Positions 45,391-60,515 of a DNA stretch of 64,000 bases are shown piece after piece. Within the stretch, counting starts at the first letter, position 1; each line of letters opens with the position of its first letter. Both the position numbers and the translations under genes were made by a program. The notes below the pieces were generated by a model. That model saw only the letters and a list, made by a program, of their open reading frames with translations, did no database searches and was not told the origin of the DNA. Origin of the DNA: Paraspadella gotoi (taxonomy: Eukaryota > Chaetognatha); assembly GCA_051294375.1 (NCBI GenBank), contig CM119265.1, positions 7,326,629 through 7,390,628 of the forward strand, given 5' to 3'.

Positions 45391-47789
45391 ACGAGACTTG
45401 ATTTAGCGCCGTGAGAGCGATCGATGAAGGCGCCCGTTAGTCGTTGTTGTCGATCCCGTTGCAGCTACGAAATTCATTGCCACTATTAGCCACTATTAGC
45501 GATCGAACGCCAACCAAAACGGGTGGGTGTTATTTTGGGCAATTTATTAACCCGAGATTGTTAATTGAAGTCCTTAGTTAAAAAATTTAATTAAATCCAC
45601 AATCGTTTTCTTTTGAAAAAACAGTACTTTCAGCACGAGCCAATGCCCAGTTGTCCACTCTCTTGCTAAGTCTCGGTATGGATCATGCACGAGACTAAGT
45701 GGGCAGACTTACCTGACATGGGCCCTAGACACCCATACAGTTAGACGTGGAGAAACTATGGCTAGCTGTAGAAACTTCGGGCACCCACGTAGGAAGCATT
45801 AAGCAACCAAACACTGCTGTATAGATACGCAGGGGGAACAAACAGGACGCTGCTTCACGACAGAACCAGGACAGCCAGTAAGACAGTATATGTGGAGACT
45901 TAAGCAATGCCACACTCATTCAAATAAGACGGTGAGCTAAGCACATCGAATTCACTTATGCCACTCTGACTTGCCCAGAGAGAACTAAACAGTGATGAAA
46001 AGGACATGAGCCAGGCCTTACCCAGCAAGTGAGTCAAATCATCTTGACCTCCAGTGGCCGAGACCCAGAGATGACAAAATAGCATGCATACTGTAAAACA
46101 GACTACATAACGCAGCAGTGATTGCAGCGCGCCGGCAAGCTGCCTCTATACATTAACAGCCGGCGCTCTATAAAACGTGCAAGAAAATTTGTAGAAAAAG
46201 AATGGGCCCTGTCTGACAAAGGTCTACTACGGCCCCCACTTGCGACTTCTACAGCTACAGGGACCATCACCTTAACAGAAAAGGATCAACCTGCGAATCA
46301 TTTTCAAAGTGGGTACTTCCGACAGTCTTTTATGTCTCGGCTGATGAAAATTGACCCAAGAATATATCATTTGATACTGGATAGGCCATACAGTAATCCC
46401 ACACCGGGTCCTCCCTGAGACAAACTGTGGTAGATACAATCCTCAACAAAGAAAGACGTCCAAGTTGATGCAATGGAACAAACCGCATTAATCACCGTCT
46501 TCAGGGACAACACGAAGCCTGAAAGCTGCAGATGCTACACGTGGAATGGGTAATGATGAACAGACTACCGCTGCCCGCTTCATACACACCCACTACGCGA
46601 TATATGTGAAGGAAATAAAATAATGCACGAGCCAGCAGAGCCATACTGAGGGAAAGACCATTGCAAGGGTCAAGATGGGGTCTTATGGAATCAAAAAGAC
46701 GGCTCTGAGATGTACATCGCGGATGGTGATGCAACTCAGGAGAAGGGATGGGGAGAGGGTTGGTGCAGAGAGCCGTGGTGCCCATGGGCTTGGCACAGCC
46801 CCGTCAATTACAAATGATTGCCGGAAGAAGTGAAACTTGGACTTGAAGACAGACACTCCAGCGATTTGATATCCTATTCAACGGGCCGCGACATGAACTC
46901 GGAAAGAAGGCCCCTTCTGAGAATAGAAATCAGAAAGAGATAATATTTCTGCAATTCCAACATAGTCCATCACACAAAACCATGAGGAAGGATGTCCTCA
47001 AAGGCCAGTCGAGAGGAAGCCCGCCCAAGACAAAAGAAGACAAAAGCACGCAATCGCGGCAAAGCAGGCCTTCCTGAAACCAATTCAAAGACATTGACCG
47101 GCCAGCCCGTCAATGAGGACATAAGCAACCACTAAGTGGATGGGAAGTGGTGTGGGAATCATCGAGACGTCTTTGGAGAAACCATAAATGAACTGCAAAG
47201 AGGGCTTTCTTCAACTACAAGGTGATTTGGGTTACACAGATAGAAAAGATCTCACCAAAGCCAGAGGTTTGTGAACGCAAGGCCTCAGTCAAATGAGGCA
47301 TGCATTAAAAAGGTACCTTGGAGTATGTATGAGAAAAGCAGGGCATTTTTCGGGTTGTCTTAGGACAAGGGAGATGGGAAGCATACTCTAAATGCCTTCC
47401 CTCATCAAAAAAGCCGCCGGACACATAGCCAATGGCCAAGATGAGGGATGAAATTGATGAAACTTTGCCAAAACAGAATGCGCCTCATTTGCAGATCTCA
47501 TCATCAAGTCAACAACAACATTCTACTTATGACCTTACAGAGAGCATTCAGTACATCCACTATCTTATCCCTGTGATTACAATTACAAGCCGCATCCGAG
47601 CTGCAGAGCGCTGTAGTACGAGGCAGGACCTGCCTTTCCACCAAGTCAATCTATATAACTGACAGATGCATACCTAGTACAAGCACTTATTGCAGGAGTC
47701 TGGCCACATACTGGTGGATGAATAAGCTAACCCACATGGGAGGGGTTAATAGCGTAAACGTCCTGCAAGCCATCCCTGATTGTAGATCT

Positions 47790-48240
47790 TCAAGGATTTG
47801 GGCAGCAGACATGCAAAAAGCTTCTTGTATACCCTGTCGACGACCTCCAATCCTGCAAGCAGCAAATCGCCAGAAAGGACATGGCTTGAGAGGCTTCGTG
47901 AACTACTGCAGAAGATGCAGCAGATGAAAAATGTAGTCCTTGAAGTGGACGAAGAGACGTTCTTTCCAAAGGCGTAGCGCAAAGAGGACATCAAGAATTG
48001 GGGTTTAGCATAATCTAAAGAACAAACTCATGCCGGTACAAAAAGGAAAAGCTGGAAAGCAGTGAGGTAATATAGCTCAAAACATCAAGACGCGCAGAAG
48101 AGCTCAAGGGCAATGTTGGCCTCGCTCTCCACTACTACAGATGTTTTACTCACCGTTCTCCTACATGGCCCAACCCCTACATGCACTGACCCTTCTGGAC
48201 AAAAAGGACTTCAAGCTCACCAATAAACATCTGCAGATGC
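47790..48240 (+). pseudogene. Reverse transcriptase / RNase H junction remnant
   Basis: A VDDL motif with LVY before it (around 47825-47850) resembles the YVDD catalytic box of Ty3-type RT. It is followed, after frame changes, by a WLERLRELLQ-like helix, a SKE segment, and then the AQPLHALT thumb/connection motif (about 48160-48185). Several stops and frameshifts interrupt it. Confidence 0.65.
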
Positions 48241-49959
48241 TAACAGCAACCTAGCTGGAAGAAATCAAGACCTCGCCTGGACATAAACTTCCTAAATGAT
48301 GCATGAATCAAAAAATGGCAACCTATCGCATTTATGCAGATGGCAAGTACAAGCGCTATGAGGTGGAGCTGAATCAGCCGCCACTGCAGATGGCATTGAA
48401 TACCCGCTATCTTCCATTCGAAGTCATCTTTCAGAGGAGTACAGGATGCAAGGCACATCAACATTCTGGAAACCGCTAGCCTTCAACATCCGATGGTTAG
48501 GAAATTCAAGGGACTAGCATGTGCGGGGTCAGGAAGAGTCACCCTTGTCAGATTCTCTAAATATTCTTAAGAGAGTTCTGATGGAATCTGTTCTCTAGCA
48601 TGAACAACAGCAACCTTTCATCTCTACAATTGTCCTCCGATGGATTACTTGAGATATCACACGCCAGGAAAGAGTGTTCCAATTCCCTAAGGCACGGTTA
48701 ATCCTTGTCAAAAGCTCAAGGAACAACCCTGCCGACTTTCATCACATACGTTTCACAGACCAAGCGCCAGGTCTACTCTCCATTAGACACGCCCTTCTTC
48801 CTGCCGGGATTTGAAATGTCAATGGCCAATTATGAGGCAGCTTTGCAGAAAAATCGCGGTTAGAAAGGTTAATGGTGCTCCAGATCATCTCGACCTGATC
48901 ACTGGACACGCTCCCACTTCGTCCAATTCAAACACCTGGCTCTAATGGCGCAACTCTCCAGGAAGATACAAAGCATTAGGAGCAATTCTTGATATTTTTG
49001 TGGCGGTGCAAGGTTTCAAAATATCAAAAAAAAGAGACAACATTGCGAAATCTAGGTGAAGGAGCCATAAGACCAAAAGATGCCGACACTATATTATCAG
49101 GACAAGATATCGGCAAAGGACTGGAAGCCTCGGCCAACCAACCACTGAGCTGGGACTACTCCTCAGTTTGAGTGTAGGAGTTGACAGTTGTGTCAAAAAT
49201 TGTGCATGATGATGAGGATTTGGCCACCCACAGGAGGCCGGGCTCGCCTAAGTTTGAAAAGAGTATAGGCTTGGCGCCAACACATACAACAGACAAATGA
49301 AAGATCTTCAGGACGCATTACAGGTCAATGGAGCCTCATCAGCGGACCAAACTCACAGCAACGCCCACTCCATACTTTGGGGTGCTCCCGAAGATCAGAC
49401 GATTGAGGTAGCGGCACCCTCAGGCACCTGAAAGACGAGGGAAGGCCAAAACCGGCTACAAAGTCAATACCCGACCAAATGCTGACGCTCTTTCCAGATG
49501 ACCTCGTAAACCATCCAGGTTGGACAACAGAAACCCAAAGCCCGTACGCGCCGCCTTGCCTTGCAGCTAAATAAAAAGCTGTGCGACACTGTAACAAATT
49601 GTCAAGCACATCAGATCCAAAAATGGGGCAGGAGGCGATGGTCGATAGCACCCTTGAAGCGACATTGATGCAACTGAGGATGAGATCATGGAGGAAGTCC
49701 TCTAGGCCCAGGAGAGGATCGAAGGGATAGTGCCCTATGGGCTTTCAGAAATCAAGCCTGGCAACGCGAAGATGAGACCAATCCATCTGGTGACCGATGC
49801 TCTGAGCAAGGGCGACCGCGAAGGGGCAAAAAGAAAACTGGAAGAAGAAATGCAAAAAGAGGAGAACATTGACCGAGAGGTACCTCTCCACAGCTTTGCC
49901 GACCTTGATGTCACCGCGGAAAATGGGGAATCCTAATCATCAAGGGTTATAAAGGCAGA

Positions 49960-50400
49960 GACAACCCACAAGGAATTCGTAGTCCCTACCAAACCCGTGC
50001 TGAACCAGATCACAACGCGGATCCACAGGCACTTTGGGCACCCCAGGTGTAGAGATACGGTGACGGCCTTTTGAGCATAAACAGCCCATACAATCTCTGC
50101 TGCCAGGATTTAATCTACACCCCGCTGCAGCAAAGTGCGTCAGGAATGTGAAAACTGTGCAAAATCACTGATGGACAAAGATACAAGAACTCCGTCAGCG
50201 CCCAAACCTTGCAGTTGCTCCCCTGGGAATCCCTCAGCATTGACGTGACTGAAACATCTGCTCCCATCGGAGATAGCGGGATTCCATTTATGACACTTAG
50301 TTGCAGGTCTGACAATGCATCTGCCTATACTGTGGTGCACACACTACCTTGCTGGGGAACGTGTTCTAATTTGGAATCTCGAGCTGGATGCATGCGAATC
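49960..50400 (+). pseudogene. Integrase zinc-finger and core remnant
   Basis: IHRHFGHP followed by a cysteine pair in CENCAKS matches the H-H-C-C zinc finger preceding retroelement integrases. The segment LPWESLSIDVT with PIGDSGIPF resembles the start of the catalytic core, including the first Asp. The frame is broken between the blocks. Confidence 0.65.
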
Positions 50401-51149
50401 ACATTGTAAAAGCTCTCGATGAAGTTTTTTTTTTTTTCTACTACAATGGGGAGCCTACCTTGAAGTCACTTTGATGGTGCCTTTGACCTCCCGAGACTCT
50501 AATGGCGCAGTCAGGATTGACTTATCGACTCCTCAATCTACAATGGCTTTAGGACGGGGTAGATAGGAGTTTTATTTAATAACTCGTGTATTATGGTTAG
50601 GTACGAAAAGGATACGATTTAACGAGTGTGCGCTTGAAAGAGACATGTTGGGTTGTAGTTTTCGAAACCGAGCGTATCACAGCCCTCCAGCGCACAGGAG
50701 CTCGTGATTAGAACGAGATCAATCCCTCTTGAGATACCATGACTGGTCGCGTTGGAGCTATATCAGTTGCCACACCTAACGAGCTTTATTCTTCCTTAAT
50801 ACGCCCAACTGGAAATATTTGTAAGCCTGAGTTGGAAATTGTATTATCGTCAAAATGTGGTACTATTTCTGGCTCCGATTAATATGTGATGTAGCATAGA
50901 TTCAGACATGTCGGCCACAACTGAGATACAATTCGGCCACAGACCCAAGAATATGAAATACATGGCGAATTAGTGCAAGATGATTACAACTAGGAGAGAG
51001 ATTCATCACATCGACTTTATTCGTGTGTTCATGTAAGAGCCGCACCATGATGATCAAGAGGAAAGCCCAACAAAACTAGCTGAAACAAGAAACAAGCTCA
51101 CTTATCGCTCTCTTATATTCCAATCCCAGACACAAATCTTACAGACGGA

Positions 51150-51270
51150 CCACAGAGAAATCAGGTTGGAGACCTGGTGCTCACCAGGCGTGAACCTGCA
51201 TCATAACAGGCGCCGCACCCAACGGAAAATAAGGTCAAACGGAATTACTTACTGGTCCTCAACAGAGTTA
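51150..51270 (+). pseudogene. Integrase C-terminal remnant
   Basis: VGDLVLTRRE is the usual opening of the C-terminal domain of Ty3-type integrases. A stop follows within ten codons. Confidence 0.55.
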
Positions 51271-52333
51271 TTTGAAAGAGAAGAACGGAAAATCATATAC
51301 AGCAGTTCGTCTCTGTCGCTGGTTGAAAAAAATATGAGATACACATTGACCGCCGGCTAAAACTGCATACAGGCCAAGTGCGGCACTAAGTTTAAAATTC
51401 GGACAAACACCAATGAAAGAAAACTGTAAATAAACTTCGTAGCTAAATTAGATATAAACTTGCAAAAAAACAAAACCGATTTGTGAACTCTGGATAAATC
51501 AGCACGACACAAAGAAACAAAAAAAAAAACATCGCGACCAAGACAACAACAACGACAACAACAACAGCTTCTGATCCCCATCGCAAACTCCGGCCTTAAC
51601 GCGACTGACCAACCGGTGCGCCGTCGTCTGAGAGGGGGGGACGCAATAAAGATGAATAAAAACCACGATATTACAGGAAAAAGAGATTAAGGAAGGGAAT
51701 TCCGGGACAAGAGCGAGAATAAGACACGCACTCCTGTAGGAATTAGGAGAATGAAACCTGAAATGATTCTGATATCGATTGTTGCGAATTTTATGGGAAG
51801 ACTAAAATCCAGAACAAAGGTACAGCGAGGAGGATTTTCACTAAGGAATCCGGAGGAAAAGAAGGTTCCAGAGAGGACAGAGGAGGATTCGCGGAACGAG
51901 GAAACTGGGCTTCCAGAGGTCCCCACTTGCCCATTATAAACTAAGCCGGTCCTGTTTCTGCTGTCTCTGATTCACTGTCAAAAAATTGACAACAGTCTTC
52001 GATCTTTGTCTATTCATATTATGATAATAAAAATTATACACACACTTCTGATTATGATATTGAGAAATGGGCCTGTCTGCTTACTATACAATGAATTTAG
52101 AATGCCCTGATTTTTTTGCTCCGTTTATTATGTTTTTTTTTTTGTTAACGATTACGAATTCCCCCATTTTTTTTTTAATATCTGCGGCGGCTTATTTCAT
52201 CTTTCACCTTAATGGCACAATTTACGTTTCGATTAACTTCAAATAAAGAAAAACAATCGATACTCTCCTGTCTTCTTTTATCTTCTCTCTCTCTCTCTCT
52301 CTTCTCTCTTCTCTCTCTCTCTCTCTCTCTTCT

Positions 52334-52364
<31 letters not shown>

Positions 52365-52480
52365 CCCCAAGTCTGTGATGGGAATTTAAATGTTGGCGCT
52401 CAGCGGGCGTCATTATTTTGATTAAACGGTTTCAACCTGAGAGGCCGACTGCGGCGGAGGTAGACGACGGACTCCGACGA

Positions 52481-52505
52481 NNNNNNNNNNNNNNNNNNNN
52501 NNNNN
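52481..52505. other. Assembly gap (25 N)
   Basis: Gap within a GACGAC-rich repeat, so the triplet array is probably longer than shown. Confidence 0.95.
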
Positions 52506-52702
52506 GACGACGACGACGACGACGATCACGGTACGAACCCCGATCGCGGCGAAATATCGACGATCAAAAGACCAAAAAATTAATGAGCGTCGAATCGTCT
52601 CGACGTTCGACCGCAGCGACACCTGAGGCGACGATGACGAGACGTCTCGATGTATAAATCAGGGAACTCGACTGACCGACGATGACGTAGACGATGACGG
52701 AG

Positions 52703-52790
52703 ATGACGTCGACCGTGACATCCGCGACATCCGTGACCGTGACATCCGTGACAGTGACATCCGTGACCGTGACATCCGTGACCGTGACAT
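52703..52790. repeat. Tandem repeat, unit GTGACATCCGTGACC
   Basis: About five copies of a 12-18 bp unit combining GTGACATCC and GTGACC. The Cys-His-Gly repeat read on the minus strand is a by-product of the unit. Confidence 0.85.
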
Positions 52791-53377
52791 CGCCGAGAGA
52801 TTACGAGGAAGAACAAATCAAAAACCGTTCCCAATAATACTGGAATACAAAATAATAGTAATAATTAAATAATAATTAATACAATAATACATTAAATCGA
52901 TTACTAGGATAATTGTTAATGCAATAATTAAAACAATAATACGTTCCAATATTACAGAGATAAATAATTTCAACGCTCTCAGCGAGCCTATCACAGATAA
53001 CGATGACGACGCATATTTTAAAAGACAATGTATCTTTTTCAGATCCGGCGCACCCTCTTTCCGGATCTTGTCCTCGCCTTGTTTATTTATTGTCCTAGCC
53101 CTTTGTCCAAATCGTGCCCTCTCTTAATCCGGGCTTGTCCGATCTTGTCCGTCGGTCGTTGTCAACGAGTCACACGAACATAAAACGAAAAAAAAAAACA
53201 CATTTCGTTTTGCGAAGGCGGATTTCAAAAAAAAATATGGAAAAACGATTCGTAGATCTAATTAGATTAACGAAACGACGACGAAAGATTTCGAAAACGG
53301 ATCGAAATGACCCGAAAACTAGTCGCGGATTATAAAAGGCCCAGAGATCTAAAGCTGTGATCTTTACTTATTTCAGG

Positions 53378-53436
53378 CAGCGAAAAATCAAAGCCGATCC
53401 TGCTGGCCAGGCTGCGGATCTTCCACGAAACGAAAG
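53378..53436 (+). other. Possible 5' exon of the ETS gene
   Basis: A 59-nt block between TTTCAG and GTAAGA lies 220 nt before the first clear coding exon of the ETS gene. It is open in the frame leading to the Met at 53686, so it could be 5' UTR or extend the N-terminus. Called from splice signals only. Confidence 0.4.
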
Positions 53437-53685
53437 GTAAGAGAAGAGAGATTACAGTAATATTACGTTTTTTTACATTTGTAAAATTGATTGAGACAAA
53501 ACCTTGTTGGGGACAGATTTCGTTTTATTATTCTTTTTCTAGCTTACTTATTTAACTCGTCTACATAAATGGCAAGCGTCTCGTTTTAGTGGCAAAATAC
53601 AAATAATTTTAAACCCGCTTTATAATTTTGCTTGATCACTTTCTATATCGTTTTCCAGAAACTCCACGCCCATCTCCCGATCGTC

Positions 53686-57581
<3,896 letters not shown>

Positions 57582-57776
57582 ATGCTGATTTGCCCGCCAT
57601 CTTATTTGGATCCCTTATTTTCGATTATTCAGTATTCTCTCTATTTTTTTATTACATTTTTACTACAAAATCACACGCACAAGCACACGAACTATACGAG
57701 GCGATGTTGTAATAATCTTTGTCCGTTATTATTATAAATTTACTACGATCAAATTTATTGAAATCCGAAATATATA

Positions 57777-57782
57777 AATAAA
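57777..57782 (+). terminator. ETS gene poly(A) signal
   Basis: AATAAA about 195 nt after the stop at 57581, in AT-rich sequence. Confidence 0.6.
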
Positions 57783-58459
57783 TATATGCGGTTGTTTTGT
57801 TGAATATTCGTTATTATCATTTTTTTTTAAATTCTAAACAACAACTAATAAGACAGCCGTTAATAAATTATATGGGCATTTTCTATCGCATGAATTGGTA
57901 ATACGAAGTACATATAAGTCACAAAACCAAAACAATTAGCGTCGTTGAGATTGTGACGTCGAAAATATTTTACCGATGACGAATCTCGAGACGAAAATCT
58001 AAAGGAGTCATTAAGTCGTTAAGTTTCGTCGTTTCTCGAGAGAAAAAAGTGACAACTCATCAACTTTGCCCACTTGAGACTTGACTCTTTTTTTTAAAAC
58101 TTCGGTTCGAGTCGACGGTTATTGACAGGGTTAGATAGAGTGGGAGATGCGTAAAACGTAGATAAAGAGGGAAAGAGATGGAGAGAGAGAGAGAGAGAGA
58201 GGCGTCAAACGAGGACGCGCTTCGTCGATTCGATAAATATCGCCAAACTTGAAAGTGTCTTTGACGTTTTTTGACGTTTAATGACGAAAAAAAAAACTTT
58301 ACGCTCTACTTCAAAATATACTATAATAAACTTTAAATTAAATAAAAATAAACTAATAAGAAATACTTTTAAAACTTGATAAAAAGCATCTTCAAACTGA
58401 AAAATATATGAATAATTTAGATTCTAAATCCTCCAAATCGTGGAGGATCCAAGGATCCT

Positions 58460-60436
58460 TCAAGGAGCGACTTCCCAAAGCTGCTTGAGGGTGAAGCCGT
58501 CCTTGAGCCGCTCGATCGCGAGGCCCAAGTCTTCGCTGAAGACGACGTCGCGATCTTCGTGGTGGTGATCGTCTGAGGAGGAGGAGGAGGAGGAGGAGGA
58601 GGAAAGATAATTAAAAAGAATAAGACCGATGCGGAATGTGGATGGAATACTGATAAAAATTATGCGTTTAACATGTAAGTGATTACATTGAAAGAAACAA
58701 ATCAATCATAATAACGACGAGGTCGATGACGACGCTTAAGATAGCCATAGCCGATGAAATTTAAATGCTAATGTATACAGCGTTAAAATAATCTATCATG
58801 ACCATAGATTATGGTATTAAAATATTTTTTGTCAAAAATGCTTTCTTCTGAGGGTACTCGCCTAATTAAAAATATTATATTACTATATAGAGCAAAAAAT
58901 ATTTTTTTTAAATCTTAAAATTTTTTGATGGATTCTGATAGAGCATAAAAAAGTTAAACAAGAAATATAATTACAGCTTTTAAAAATTCTTACGTTTTCT
59001 AAGTGAAAATATAAAAAAACTGACAAAATCATCGAAAGATGATGATGATAATGATTTTTTACAGTTTTTCTTATTTTTGACACACTTATCGTAAAAATAT
59101 TTAAAAAAGAATCATTCTTTGTGCAGACAACTTTTTATGAGCTATCTGAATCTGATCTTAAAATTTAAAAATTAAAAAAAAAATTTTTGGCCTTTCCTAT
59201 CTATAAATAAATATTAAAAAAATTAATTACAAGGGTATAGAGCCATATTAGAAATTTTTTGTCCATTGAAAGTATTCTTAAAAATGTTTAAATATTTGAG
59301 CATGTACTCTAAATTTTTTACTCACCCCATTGAGTGCGGCTACCCCTATTTAAGATGACAATGATTACGTTTAAATTTACCCGCGAAATACGCAGCGTAG
59401 ACGTCGGGTTTCGTATCCATCTCCGAATCGACGATGTTTACTTCGTCTGTAAATAAAAACATCTTAACAAAAAAACAACAACAAAAAAAAATTCATAATA
59501 AAAGTATTTCACCGATTTAGCATTTCGGTATCGTTTGTCTCATTAACCTTTTTACGGTACACCTATATACTCTTTTTATATTTCTTCACGCTTCTAAATT
59601 TTATACATTTCTGATTTTTTTCCCCTCCCTCTCACTTCTTCCTCCTTCTCTTCTTCTTTTCTTCCCCCCTTCGTCTTCTCACCATCGAACACATTGTCCA
59701 GCGTCTCTTCCTCCCATTTCTTCCTGTTCTCCTCTTCCTCTTCCTCCTCCGTCGAGAATTCAACCCCAAATATGGGATGACGCGAAAATGTCGCCTGGAG
59801 GCTTTGGATTTCCTTGACGACCTCTTCCAGTCGTTCCGTCGGATCGATGCGGAAACCTTTGTTTCAAACGAGGATGACAACTAAATAATATGCCATTTTC
59901 CCCCTGACTTTGGACAATGGACAGTGGACAATGGTCAATGGACATTGGACAAGCTATGTCATTGGACAGGCTATTTTGGGTTAAGGCCATCTCTAACAAG
60001 AAATATAGCGATTACGTATAAAGAATGGGAAAAAAAAACGGAGGTTAAATGTCAAATTTCAGCTGAAAAGTAAATCGCTAAAGCGATTAGGTGTTCATAA
60101 AGAAGGGGAACACTTTACCGAGGACGTAAGAGCCGCTTTGCCTCGATGTTTCGATGACCATCGCGACGCCGAACTTGGAATCCCTGACTTTCGTCGAACC
60201 GATTTGGAGATAAGGGATGGAGACGTTGAAGCTCTCGTTCATGTTGGCGTGCCACACTGGAATAATAAAGAAGAGAAAAAGGAGGCGTCTTATGAGTAAT
60301 GTCTCGTTATATTAAATATAATAAGGAATCGATCATTAATTCTGGAGATTTAATTATTACCTACTCTGACGTTTGTAATAAAGATGGTTCCCAGGTTGCC
60401 CTGATCGCTTGACAAATTCCACACGCCGACGATCTG

Positions 60437-60515
<79 letters not shown>

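Larger units (their letters stand above)
45640..51400 (+). mobile_element. Decayed Ty3-type LTR retrotransposon
   Basis: Base composition changes sharply from the AT- and homopolymer-rich flanks, and no long frame survives. Pieces of pol appear in order across frames: reverse transcriptase around 47790-48240, an integrase zinc-finger and core-like segment around 49960-50330, and an integrase C-terminal segment around 51150-51260. The order RT before integrase is that of Ty3 elements and their retroviral relatives. The 5' third should be gag but is unrecognisable. I found no LTR pair. Stops and frameshifts throughout mean it cannot make protein. Confidence 0.72.
51401..53377. other. Intergenic with CT, GAC and GTGAC repeats and a gap
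   Basis: No gene recognised. Contains a CT-rich run at 52286-52364, GAC/CGA-rich sequence on both sides of the N run 52481-52505, and a tandem repeat at 52703-52790. Upstream region of the ETS gene. Confidence 0.45.

Noticed and set aside
45640-51400. Intact retroelement or host genes within the island
   Set aside because: All recognisable domains are broken by stops and frame changes; short open frames such as 46122-46418 match nothing I know.
52580-52834. Cys-His-Gly repeat protein on the minus strand
   Set aside because: Translation of the GTGACATCC tandem repeat; no homology or exon signals.
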